This document shows, piece by piece, positions 36,749-51,300 of a stretch of 64,000 nt of DNA. The stretch comes from Pneumocystis sp. 'macacae'. Lineage: Eukaryota > Ascomycota > Pneumocystomycetes > Pneumocystales > Pneumocystaceae. Position 1 is the stretch's first letter. The number at the start of each line of letters is the position of its first letter. The notes beneath the pieces were generated by a model. The model was given only the letters and a program-made list of their open reading frames with translations, was not told the DNA's origin and made no database searches. A program made the translations under genes and the position numbers. The DNA is taken from positions 186,001 through 250,000 of the forward strand of contig CM030727.1 of the NCBI GenBank assembly GCA_018127085.1, in the 5' to 3' direction.

Positions 36749-39660
36749 ATTATAAAAAATCATTATTAAAAACTGCACCATGCTTTTTAAGAATGATATC
36801 ACAATCTTTAAGCCATTCCATAAGTAATGATTTAATATTTAAAGAATTAGTCTTTAAACATAGTATTTTACAAAAAAATAAAACATAAAAAACTGACATT
36901 TATCGCATGTATAATCTTTATATTTATTTATATTTAAAAAAACAAAACTTCCATAAAAGTTTAACATATCATAGCGCATTCAAATTCATTTTCTCCGTTA
37001 ATCATAATCTTATTCTTTTTTATTTATTAAGAATATGAGAATATGAAGACTTTCACATATATTTATCTTCTATTTTTGAAGATAGCAAATCGTACAACAA
37101 AAGTTAAAATCTAATGAGATGTTTTTTGAAATCATGTTATAAAAAACATAAAGTAATATGTTTTGATTCAAATTTTTTTTTAAAAATTTTAAAAGAAATA
37201 TATTAAGATCTTTTAAGTTCAAGATAGTCTTTTTAAATTAATCAAGATAAAAGAATGTTTATACGTAATTTTGCTTTTATACATTCCATAGAGATTTTAA
37301 AAGAATAAAGTATTTCAGAAAGATTTATTCCTAAAAAATACATGTTCATTAAATTCATTAACTCAAACAAACATAAAATAAATATATAACCTTCTTGATT
37401 ATAAAAATGATCAATATCATAATTCATCAAAAGTTCAAGGGCAATATAAAAGCAGGACTAATCTTATATTTAATTACTTTAATATAATTATTAATACATA
37501 ATAAAAGATTCTAAATGTTTAATCATTACAATTTTCAATATTTTCTGGACATTTAAAAACTAAGTTTTTAATTATTGTTCAGTTATTTTCGTAACTAACC
37601 CAGAACTCCCTTTTAACATCACTATTTTCATTTAAAAAATATTACTTAATCCTTATAAATCACCTACTCATAAATATGCACCAAAGCGTCCAAAACTAAT
37701 AAAACAATCGCCATATTTTATCAGTATTCACGTATTTTAATTCCAATATATCCTTTAAAGTAAGTTTTTTCGCAATATTCCAATTAAATATACAAAATTC
37801 CAGAATTTGAGAACTTTAAATCAATCAATACACTATTATTTGAAGCTCAGAACTTTTATTTGACAAATTTTCATAAATTTCGCTTTCAAAATAATTCAAA
37901 AAACTTTATTCTAATTTACATAAAAAGATATATTCACTAAAATTAGAAATTACTAATCCGATCTATGCATATAAGAATCAAAAAATCATCTAAATTCTCT
38001 AGAACCATGCTCACAAACAGCTTTTTCGCTTAATAATTCTTCCTAACTACGTAAAAAAATACATTACAATAATGTTGAAGTTTTTAATATTAATCATCAA
38101 ATCACAAAATATAAAATCAAAATTATACGTTAAAAGAATAACTTCGAATAATAAAACTATATTAATTTCTATTCTACTTTAAAATTATTTTCATATCAAA
38201 AGACTAATTACACTGTAAAAGATTAAAATCAATATTTAGAGATCTTTAACAATTCATATAAAGATTTAGGCATAATTTTTATATTTAACCTTAATGTTCT
38301 TGAAACTTCACTAGAAAAAAACAGTGATGTTAAAAGATGAGAAGCAGAAGACTTTATATAAATTCGTTTCTAAAATAAAATTAAAAAAATCAAACATAAT
38401 ACTAGATATCGCTAAAAAAATTATTAAAGCTATATATACATATATATTATACTAGAAAAAATATCAAGATAACATTTCTTTTAGACTAGAATATATTAAG
38501 ATAAATCATATCAAAAATCATTTGAAGAAATATAACACCATTCATATATAATTTTTTCAACTAAATATAGGGTTTTCATTCTCAGATTTATACTCAGAAC
38601 ATTATCCTTTTAAAATGCAACTTTTAAAATTTTTTTTTTAATTTAATATAAAATCAAATAATTTATTCATATATTTAAAACTATATGAAATATCATATGA
38701 AATACCATAATTAAATATCTTCAAAATCGATCACCCTTTTTCAGACTTAAATATCAATATATATTTCTTAAACATAAATATAAAATAATCAATATTTAAT
38801 TAAATTACAAAAAAATAGACTGTAAAAATCCATGACAATATGCTTCATTAATTTCTTCAAGCAATTTGATTCACCAACTCCTAACCATATTTAACTTATA
38901 AAACCAACGTTTTCTAACATGTCTCTAAATGAACCTCTAAACATATACTTTTGTAAACACAGCAATTTCCAAATACTAGAACCCCAAAGAGAAATCCTAT
39001 ATCCATAAAATTATAGAATTGATAAATATCTTAAAGTTACAAACACCTGTAGCTTTTGCTCCATTCTATAAATCTCTTTTATTCCATCAAATGTTTTCCA
39101 AAGCTCAGAATCTAAAATAAGTTTAAAGTCAAATTATTCTTTTTATTTTGATCCATAACAGAGATTATTAATTTAACAATCACAAAAAACTATTTACATA
39201 AAACAAACAAATCCCTTACAACCTAAAACCTAACACCTATATTGTTCATTTCGTATTTCCATTTCTTTATCAAATATTACTATATGATCACCGAGTCCTT
39301 TAAACTGATAATAATCCAATTGTTACCGTTTATTTTCTTGAATTACTTATACTTATTCTTTTTTTTCTAATTAATTCTTTTAGGATCGTTTCACCTAAAA
39401 TATTTTATTTTTTAAAATATTCCAACTCTTTATTTTTTCTTTTGTTACTTTTCAATTCTTCTAAAATTTTTAAATGTCTTTTCTAACCTAAATTAGTAGA
39501 AGGCAGGTATTCATTTTTCCATTTGCAAAAAAGATCTTAAATATTAAAAAAATCTCATAAATCATTTTAGGATCCATATCAATATATCTGAAATCATCAA
39601 TATAAATAACTTTCAAAATTTAAACATCATTTTTTTAAATCTCAAGACATTACACCAATT
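36749..39660 (-). CDS. unrecognised intron-rich gene (or decaying gene), limits approximate
   Basis: I do not recognise the product. On the minus strand a series of short protein-like segments follow each other, many bounded by GT and AG: HIVIFDKEMEIRNEQYR (39237-39304), DSELWKTFDGIKEIYRMEQK (39047-39111), ISLWGSSIWKLLCLQKYMFR then GSFRDMLENVGFI (ending 38996), VLSINLRMKTLYLVEKIIYE, IYIKSSASHLLTSLFFSSEV then SRTLRLNIKIMPKSLYELLK (from 38369), MVLENLDDFLILICIDRISN, LTLKDILELKYVNTDKIWRL, the longest at 37265-37457 (YIALELLMNYDIDHFYNQEG then YIFILCLFELMNLM), and the C-terminal IKSLLMEWLKDCDIILKKHG then AVFNNDFL-stop (36749-36751). The composition is Leu/Ile-rich and helical-looking. An in-frame TAG lies between STNLG and KRHLKILEELK near 39.5 kb, so either an intron hides it or the gene is broken. 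The start is not located. Confidence 0.45.
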
Positions 39661-40179
39661 CTAAATCCATAGAATAAAAGTATACATAAATCATACATAA
39701 AATAACCTAATTATCATCATTTCAAAATTCTAATCAATATTTGCATCTATTTTTTTAAATATCGCAAATTTTTAAACTCAGTTTTAAAATTTATCACATT
39801 TATTAAAAAATTAAAAAATATACACACACATATATATATATGTATAGAAAATACTTTATTTTATAAATGATAAATTATTTAAATATATGTAAAATACATC
39901 ATTTTTTAATACATATTTTTAAAATAAAATTATATATTATAAATATTCAAAACATTCAAATATATTTTCAATATATATTCCTTCTAAAATCCGTATTTAT
40001 TACAAATTTAAGCATATCATTGTTATTATTAAATAATTCATAACTAATATTCTCATTTAACGTTATTTTTGATTACACGATATTTTTATCTTTAATACAA
40101 AATATAATCAACAAAGAAATATTAAAAACTATAAAAATTAGTAATTACAACTCTTTAAATTATTTTTTTATTTTCTTAA
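39661..40179. other. AT-rich spacer between two unrecognised divergent coding regions
   Basis: No clear coding segment. Contains a CA/TA dinucleotide stretch at about 39829-39846 (ACACACACATATATATATATGT). Probably a divergent promoter region if both flanking genes are real. Confidence 0.4.
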
Positions 40180-41911
40180 AAAATTATTGTCTTTTATTGG
40201 AATACTGAAACATATAACAATAGTAAAAGAAATCAATCTTATCAACCAAGCAATAATCTAATACATTTTACATTATTAAATAAAATACAAAAAACACTAT
40301 CCACAACAACTTGGGTTTTTCAAGTTTTTAAAAATAATTTCCATATAAATTATCTAAAAAAAATATTATATTTTAAAGATAATATCGACATTTTTCCTTA
40401 CAAAAATCAACTTAGTTCTACTCTAGAAACTAATTCCATTGCATCTAAATCACCAATTGAAATGTTGAAGATAACTGAAAATAAGAAGGGTGATCTAGTC
40501 GAGATTAAAAAGGATATTAATAAAAAATTCAAAAAAAAACATTCAAATTTCTGTTTCTAAAACAGCTACCCAAAATCAACAAAATAGTATACTTAAAACT
40601 CTAGGAACAAACAATATGCGTAAAGCAGTCTCTTTTTACGAAAGTTATAATCATATCAACGATATTTATCATTCAGGAAAAGAAACAAACCTTTCTAAAA
40701 AAATTCCAGGAAATTTCCCTAGTCCATATATACTTAAATTACAAAATCTACAAAATCTTAAAATGGATCAAATTAATTTAAATATTAAAACTTCTAGTAA
40801 TTCAGGAACTATTACATTAAATCACAAAAAATTATTAATGAATATAATTTGTCAACAAATTAATTCACTTAATCAAAATAATCAAAAACTCAAAATCTTA
40901 GTTTCAAAAATTTCTGAGAAAAAAGAAATCACTCATGATTCCCTAAAAAATAATTCACCAGAATTTGATATTACAATTAATCTAAAAAATCCACTATCTT
41001 CTAAATACTGGAAAACTAAATTCGAAACATTAAATATTCTTAAAAAGAGCCTTGAGAGTGAAGTTCAATTTTAGAAATCCAAGTGTTCTTATTTGGAAAA
41101 GTTACTATATAAGCTATCTAAAATAAGTTCAGTATTCTCTGAAAAATATATTAAAAATAACATTTTTTAGAAAAATTTAAAGGAGATAAAAAGTTAAAAA
41201 ATAAATCATCAGAAGATATTTCATTAACTATTAAAGAAAATTCAGCCAATGACATCCAAAGAAATAGTTTAAAATTAAAAAACTATATATCCATTCAATA
41301 TTTCAAGATTCAACTAGAAGTTCTCATCTAAAAAAAATAGAGAAAAAAAAAGCATATGATCATAAATCATTAAATAATCTACATAATTTATTTAAAAATG
41401 GAAATTTTAAAAACTTAGACACTGATATAGATACAAATCATGAATTAAAAGAAAAAATAGGTAATTATTAACTACATGCAACATTTACTTACATTATTAA
41501 AAAAATATAAAAATTTAAGCACTATTTTTATACTCAATAATGATATGTCTGTTATAAAAAACAAAAACATCAACCAGAATTTTACAAAACCATATACTAA
41601 AAATGAAATAAATTACAAGAAAATAAATTTAAACAGTTTTACAAAAGATATTCCAAATGAAGAATATAATTCAAAATTAATTATAAATAATATTGCCTCA
41701 ATGTCTTAAAAACGTTCAGCAACTCAAAGAGATAACTAATAGAACTAAAAAGGACATTCAAAACCAAATAATGTTATTTCCTGCTATGTTTGAATCAGCA
41801 ACTAGAAAAGAAACAGCAGCAAAACAATTAGAGGAACGTCAAAAACATAAAAATGAATTATATAAAGCTAGACAAAAAAAAATAGAGAAAGAAAATATCA
41901 TTTCTTTATAA
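40180..41911 (+). pseudogene. unrecognised Asn/Lys-rich coding region, interrupted (pseudogene or intron-rich gene)
   Basis: Not recognised. An open frame runs from 40180 to 40560 without an early ATG (VFYWNTETYNNSKRNQSY ... SSTLETNSIASKSPIEMLKI). It continues in another frame from about 40540 to 41074 (ISVSKTATQNQQNSIL ... MRKAVSFYESYNHINDIY ... FETLNILKKSLESEVQF). The two join if the A9 run at 40531-40539 is one base shorter. After the TAG at 41072 the same frame stays open except for one more TAG at 41168. Further segments are YIHSIFQDSTRSSHLKKIEK and a C-terminal highly charged helix, KKDIQNQIMLFPAMFESATR then KETAAKQLEERQKHKNELYK, stop about 41909-41911. The last part looks like a real coiled-coil C-terminus. 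Either introns are missed, or the locus carries disruptions. Confidence 0.4.
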
Positions 41912-42067
41912 AAAATCGCAATGTCATCTTTATTATTAAATTTACGAACATTTTTAATAAAAATATATTAAATATTGTACATATTACTTTTAAAATATAA
42001 TATCGATGTCCGAAAACTCGTTAAAATTATTCATTATTTTCAAAATTATTTCATTATATCAGAAAAA

Positions 42068-43776
42068 ATGCCAAATTTATCTGTATTTTTTTCACAAATA
42101 TCACCTGAAAATACTAAACAAGCATTACAATTAAAGAATCAAGGCAATAAGCTTTTATTAGAAAAATCATTTTCCGAAGCAATCAAGCTTTATTCTCAAG
42201 CTATAGAATTAGATCCAACTAAAGCAGTTTATTTTACCAATAGAGCTTATGCTTATATAAATCTCGAGTCATATAGACTAGCTATTGAAGATGCATCTAA
42301 AGCCATTTCTATTGATCCATCCTACTTAAAAGTATTTCTTTCCAATAATTAACTTTTTAATAAAAAATAGGCATATTATAGACGTGCAATAGCGTACACA
42401 GCCACTTTGTGTTACTCTGATGCATTAAAGGATTATCGTACTATAATAAAACATATTCCTAATGATTATGAAACCAGACGAAAAGCTATTGAATGCGAAA
42501 AAATAGTTCATAGAATAGAATTTGAAAAAGCTATTGATGTAGGAGAGAAGCCTTCTGCTACAGAGGGGATTAATTTTGATGCTATCGGTAACATTAACAT
42601 TAATAAATAAATTTACTAATATTTTGAAGTTATAAAAGATGATTATGATGGGAAACCATTAGAAGATAATATGACACTGGAATTTATAAATGATATGATT
42701 TCAAGATTTTCAAATGGGAAAAAAATTCATCTAAAATATGTTTATCAAGTAAGTCTCTATAAATATTCACGTATTTTTAAATATATCAGATAATAATTGC
42801 AGTCAAAAAAATTCTTAACTCAGAACCAACAATGATAGAAATAGACGTAAAGTCTGATCACATTCTTACAATTTGTGGTGATATACATGGTATTTCTTCT
42901 ATTTTTAAATTTATGATGTCAATTTATTATATTAGGACAATATTTTGACCTACTTGAAATATTTAGATTAAATGGACAACCCTCTGAATCTAATCGTTAT
43001 TTATTTAATGGAGACTTTGTTGATCGAGGCTCATGGTCAACAGAAGTAGTCCTTTTACTTTACGCTTTTAAATGGTTATACCCTACTGGTATCTTCCTTA
43101 ACAGAGGAAATCATGAAACAGACGATATGAATAAAATATATGGATTTGAAGGAGAATGCAAAGCAAAGTTAGAATTTTTTCTTTTATTTCTAATTAATTT
43201 TTAAAAGATATACTGAACGTACTTTTAAACTATTCTCAGAATCTTTCAACTGTTTACCTCTTGCAACTTTAATAGGCAGTACATATTTAGTACTTCATGG
43301 TGGCCTTTTTTCAGATGATAATGTTACATTGGATGATATAAAAAAAATAGATAGAATTTCTAAAAGACAGCCCGGAAATACGGGTTTGATGATGGTAAGT
43401 AGACTTATATACAAAATATTGTTCTATATTGACTACAAAGGAAATTCTTTGGACAGATCCTCAACCTTTACCAGGTCGTGGTCCTAGTAAAAGAGGTGTA
43501 GGTTTGCAATTTGGTCCAGATGTTACCAAAAAATTTATAGAAACCAATAATTTAAAAGCTATTATTAGAAGTCATGAGGTTAAGCCTAATGGTTATGAAA
43601 TAGAACACAATGGTCATTGTATTACAGTATTTTCTGCTCCTAATTATTGTGACACTCAGGGAAACAAAGGAGCATATATTCGGATAGGTTATAACTTAGA
43701 ACTAGAATTTAAGACTTTTGATGCAGTTCCTCACCCTAATGTACCACCTATGAAGGTTAAATTATTTTATAATTGA
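42068..43776 (+). CDS. ppt1: Serine/threonine protein phosphatase 5 (Ppt1)
   Basis: Hsp90-associated phosphatase with an N-terminal TPR clamp and a PPP catalytic domain. Start ATG 42068 ([18 protein letters not shown]). Three TPRs follow: [60 protein letters not shown]. The catalytic part has metal-site motifs [28 protein letters not shown] and [20 protein letters not shown], then [51 protein letters not shown] and [18 protein letters not shown], ending [15 protein letters not shown]. All the catalytic residues of the family appear present. The TPR-plus-PPP order identifies PP5 rather than PP1, PP2A or calcineurin. About seven introns, including one after YLK within the third TPR and one at 43394-43440 after GLMM. 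Confidence 0.95.
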
Positions 43777-45061
43777 AAATTATTCTAACTTCTATAGTAT
43801 GCAACCGGCTTAATGTCTATTATTTAAATTCATATTAATGATTTATGTTAATTATAATATGTTTTTTTTTGAATACGAAAAATTAAACTATGAATATCTA
43901 AACAATTATTTCTGGTAAACATATTTTTAATTATAAAAATAAAATCAAAATAATATTTTTCCATAAATGAATTTTGACTCAAAAATACTATTAAACTATT
44001 AAACATAATTTAAAATGGTTTTGTTCTCATTATGTATGATTCTTATTCTAGAACATTATTTTAGTATTAATATTTTATTAGTCTAAAAATAATTAAATTT
44101 AATACTTAATATTTTATTTTTAAAGTTTATATTCGATAAAAGTAATAAAAATATTCATTAAATTTTATTTTTGTAATTTTTGTACTTAATTTCATCAAAA
44201 GATTAAATAAAATTGCATTAAGAATTTATAACTGTCATTTGTGTTAAATCGAAATGATATATAAATTAAATATTCTTTATTAGTATGATTATATGATTAT
44301 TAATATTTAATTAATCCTAAATGAATCGAACAAGTACAGAGGTAATAATAAAACATATAAAATATTTCAAATTTTGCTAAATTGATATTCATTTTAAACC
44401 ATTTAATCTTTATAATATATTATTTTTATAAATATATTAATTTAAAAAATACACCTTTTTAGAATTTTAAAAATTTAAAAAAATCATAAATTATATATTT
44501 TGTTACAAAAATAGATAGATTTATAGATATAGAAACAATATAATTAAAACAATATTCATAATATTTAAAATTATTTTAATAAATATTCAAAAGGATTTTC
44601 GGAAGAACTTATAAATAAAAATTATATTTGAATTATATTTCAATATTTCTAAAAATTGTTCACAATGTATCTTAAATCATAAAAAATTAAGCTTATTTAA
44701 AATATTTATATTATTTAACAATATCACATATATAATTATGTTTTATATTTTATAATAAATATATATTTTATATAAAAATTACAATATATATATGACATCC
44801 ATTAGAATATAGAAACTTTGAATCTCAAAAATATAAATATTACTAAAAAGAATTAATCTAAATTTAAATGTTAATATATCAAAATTATTTGATTTTACGG
44901 AAAATGTGTCCATAAACACATACCCTACCCTTTATCTTCTATTTATTGTTGACTTCAATAGAATTTGTCCCCTGAAAAAAAATAACATTAATTAACACTT
45001 ATTATATAGCTTAATAGCTGTTTTTGACAAATTATATAAATTTCATCGAAATATTATAAAA
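43777..45061. other. 1.3-kb gene-free spacer, ppt1 to actin
   Basis: No coding-like segment, RNA gene or repeat array recognised. Here the C excess seen elsewhere on the right side is absent (16 G, 15 C in 44041-44280). The last few hundred bases should hold the actin promoter; a CCTACCCTTTATCTTCT pyrimidine stretch lies at about 44925-44942. Confidence 0.55.
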
Positions 45062-46518
<1,457 letters not shown>

Positions 46519-47263
46519 AAATATATATTTAAAAATATATTTAATCTCATTTTAATTTTGAGATTTACATTATATGCCTTTACTATGTATGCTAATAGAT
46601 TTTAATCTTTTTTTCAGATGCATAGGAATGATTTTTTTTTAAACATTTTTATATATAAAAATTTACTATTTTTTTAACTTAATTATTCATCTACTTAATG
46701 CCCATATAACTGCTATGAATATATATCCTGATAATGTTAAACATTATCTTAATACAATATTGATTTTTAAATTTATTTTTAGACATTAGTTTAATGATAA
46801 ACATTTAAACTCGTTAATAGTACTTAATAAATATATTTAATAGATATCTTAATTCAAAAATTATTAAACATTCAAATATAATTTAAAGTTAAAATTTACA
46901 TCAGTAGAATAAAATTATTAATAATTCAATAGTTATAAATTAAAAATAAACCAAATTAGTCTATACTCTTTATAAAACATTTACAATGGATAAAATAATC
47001 CGAATATACACAAAAAACAGAAAAAATCAATATATAATATTATTTTTTATTATTAAATTTTTATTATTAAAAATAAAAATATCTTTAATGAAAATAAACT
47101 AAATTACATACTATTTAATAAACATTTTAGTTAAAATATTTATCCAAAAATAGTAAAAAATAGATAACTGAAAAATCAATAAAATATTTCAAAATTCAAA
47201 ACCCAATATTACAGGATATTAAAACAATAAAGATCGAACCATAATATTAATTTCCATAGTAAA
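46519..47263. other. convergent 3' region, actin / Pol I large subunit
   Basis: 745 bases between the stops of convergent genes. A- and T-rich, C slightly above G on the + strand. No gene, RNA or repeat recognised. Confidence 0.55.
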
Positions 47264-48303
47264 TTATAACAAAGGCATTAAAATATCAAATGAACCAGTA
47301 CCGACATCTATAACTTTCCCCATAACTAACTTCGCACTAGGACTTTTAAGAGAATCAGTATCGCCATGTAAAGTCGCTTCTTGAAGAAAATTACATGAAG
47401 TCTCATAACTCATCTTCAAAAAAGGAGAAACATTAGAAGATATAGAAGTCCTATTAAAAGCTTTGTATGAACCATCGATTGTCATATAATCAGAAATAAG
47501 AATAAGATGTCTAACATCAACAACTATGCCATAACTAAAAAAATTAATTATTTATAAAAAATATCTATAAATCATACGCTTTAAATAACTTAGAAATTTC
47601 ACTTATTATTACATTCCTAGCAGCTTCAACACCATATGTACGAAGAACACTGACAATATCATTAGAATAAACTGTATTTAAAGATATAATATCATGAGCT
47701 TCCCAAATTCCTTTAAAATTAACACCATCTGTGCATAAAATACGCTTTTACAATCAATTATCCTAAAATTAAAATACTAAGTATAACTCACTAATGTATC
47801 CAACTTGGATTCAGGTGGAACCCGAAAACATTTTGAAATACCATTCGTTTGCCGTATTACAGTCTTTTGACAAGCCATTTCTATAAGACTAACTAATAAC
47901 AACTTAGGTGTATCAAGAGGATACTAAATATTACTTAGTAAAAAGAACAATAATAAACATAAGTACTCACTACTAATTCAATTTCACACCATTCTCCATT
48001 AATATTATCAAATTCAAATCCCGTACAATTCGAACATGCATAATAAGCATTTTTTGAAGCTTCAATATTCTGAATAACTGAATCGTTATTGTTTTCCTTG
48101 ATTTTAAATTTATCTGAAATATTATTTTTGGAATATTCACTGTTTAAATAAACTTTAGAATCATAAATATCATTTTGATCGTTAATATCATTATCACTAT
48201 AACTCATATTATTTTCTTGAATATTTTGTTTATCATTATCATCATCATAATCATGATCCTGATCATAATCATCATCATTATCATCATTATCATCACCATC
48301 ATT

Positions 48304-48344
<41 letters not shown>

Positions 48345-51300
48345 TATAAATAGTCTGTTTAGACTGAAAAGTAGTTTTTACAGATATAGTATCATCAACA
48401 TCATTCATAATATCATCAAACAAAAAATTATCTTGATCTTGAAAATTTTCAAAATTTTGTAAAGAATTTATATTCCCAATATATGAAGTAGAATAATCTT
48501 TCCCAATAATATTCCCTTTATTTATTTTTTTACTCTTTTTCCTAAACACATTTTTTAATATTTTATCCAACTCTTTTAAAAAATAAATCTTCATAACCTT
48601 TTTCAATTCAAAACTCGTTAAATTATATTCCTCCTTATATTCTAATTTCGAAAAAAAAATAATTTTAATCTCATATTTTTTAACTTTAGACTTAACTAGA
48701 ATATACTCTGTGACAACTATCTTATCAACCAAATCAGATAAAACAAGTTTACTAATATTTTTTGCAAACATTTCTGCCTCATAATCTGATATTTTATCCA
48801 AAATATGAAACGTCATTGTAGGCGTCTTAATATTCAAACCAGCTGTCAAAACTATTTCCCTTAGTCTCGGAACACCAAGAGTAACATTTGTAGCACCAAA
48901 ACCAGCAAAATGAAATGTATTAAGAGTCATTTGAGTAGAAGGCTCACCAATAGACTGACCAGCAAGAACACCCACAGCTTCACCAGGATGTACTAAGGAT
49001 TGCTGATACCTCATATACATAAGAAAACGAAACCTGTCTTTAGAAATGTTGTTCTTTATTAATTCATTATTTTTATTTTTCTGAAAAAAATTATGTGGAT
49101 CTTTACTAATATACTATTTTTTTTTAAGAAATAAAATATAAAAATAAATACTTACATCTTCTACAGATTTTTGAAAATTCTCAGAAATGCTTCCTAAAAA
49201 CCTACTTGGATTATATTTAGAGAGAACAGGATCATATTTCAATGGATCTTCAATAGATTTTTTCGCATACAAAACAGCCTTTTCATGATCAAGATATTTA
49301 TAAATATCCTTAATGTGATATTTTCGAGCCAATGATCTACAATTCATAATTGAGAAATCAAATTCTAGCAAATGTGTTTGCTTTGTAACATCAAGAGAAT
49401 CTTCTCCATAATGAAACTAATGAAATAAAAAAAAATTAAAAAAAAACAAAATTAACTTACTTGGACTATACTTCCATCAGAATCACGAACAGTATTATCA
49501 TAATGTACTCTAATTCCTTCGAGATGCTTAATTAAACATCTTTGAAGATAGCCTGAACGACTAGTCTTTATAGCAGTATCAATAAGCCCTTCTCTACCAG
49601 CCATGCAATGGAAATAATATTCTTGAGGCCCAATTCCAGTCAAAAAACGCCCATAAATATATCCACTAGCACGTGCAGTCATATCATATGGTTTAAATGA
49701 AGGTAAACTTTTCCCACTAACCATTAGAGGGACTCTACGCCCTTCTAATTCTTGTTGTCCTTTAATTATTAACATCTTTAAGATTTAAAAAAAATTATAC
49801 CTAAGAGACAAGAAATCTGTGAAACATTTACACTATTACCTTTAGCACTAGAAACTGTCATCATCTGCATATTATTCCACGGAAATTTAATATAAAGCCT
49901 TTTAGGAATACACTCCTTAATAATAAAAGAAGTCAAATTGCTCATTTTGTTTTTCATTATAACATCTAAACCTTGAAGTTTTTCATCATTTCTATGAATT
50001 TGCTCTAATTTAGTTTTAAGAATAACATCATCTAATTTATCATAAACAGATAAACCAATATAGCTTTTGACATCTTCCATGCTAAATAATGATTCATCAT
50101 TAATTAATTTTTTTCTACGATTATCACCATCACTATTTAAACATAAATCATCTATACCACAAGTAAAACCCCTCATTTGAATATATTTAGTAAATAATCT
50201 ACTCAATACACCAAGAAAATTTCCTGCAGTAGACGAGCCATATATTTCATAAATTGAATGTACTAAACCATAAGATGAAGCTCCAAATTGTGATTTGTCA
50301 AGAACTCCAGAAAGCATGTACCCATCTTTAAACAAAACTATTTGTTCTTGACTATGAATCCCCCAATATTCTCCACTAACTTTTGCTTTTGATACAAGAT
50401 TTAACCCAGGATAATTTTTAGGCTTTAAATTCAACAAAACCGTTGAAATAACTTGTTTTCCAGTCCAAAGAACAGCAGGTTTAAATATTGTAGGAAGCAA
50501 TGTTAATATCTTACCATCATTTAAAGTATTATCTTCAGGCTTCAAAGGACCATATAATAATTGTTGATATTGTTCTTTTGTAAAAAAAGTATCTTTTTTA
50601 GTCATCCAAACACCAGTAACAACATGGTCTTGTATTAATCCGCGAAGCGGAGCACCAGATGTTGGAACCAAATATTGAGAATCAGTATCTGCAATTAATA
50701 GTGCTTCTGCCCGAGCATTTTCATTTTGAGGAAAGTGCATATTCATCTCATCACCGTCAAAATCTGCATTATATGTATTACAATTAGCATAATGCATTCG
50801 TATAGTTTTTTCTTCAGAAAGGATTCGTGCTTTATGTGCCATTATAGATGGTTTATGAAGAGTTGGTTGACGATTTAGCAAAAGAATATCGTTATCTCTA
50901 AGATGTCTAAATACTTTTTTATTCGTTGAAGATACCCTCAAAAAGGACGAATTTGTTCCTCGATATGTTTGCGAAGTTAATAATGTATTTGCAATAGCAA
51001 CTCTTTCCTCAAAGGTTTTCCTCAACAATGAAATCATATGTCCATCTTCTAATTGAACCTGAATTGCTCCAGGCCATTTTGCAGGACCATTAATAACTGC
51101 ATGTCTTAACAAATCAACATTATAAGGAGTTACAGGCTCAGGATATGTTAATTTCATAGCAAAAACAGGAGGAACACCAATCTCATTAGTTTCAATATTT
51201 GGATCAGGAGAAATAACACTTCTTGCAGCATAGTTTACACGTTTTCCCATCATATGTTTTCTAAATAAGCCCTCTTTTTTCTCCAAAGTCTGTTTTATTC

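Noticed and set aside
48175..48462. Isoleucine-rich open frame on the plus strand
   Set aside because: It is the reverse reading of the Rpa1 Asp-rich repeat (ATC units).
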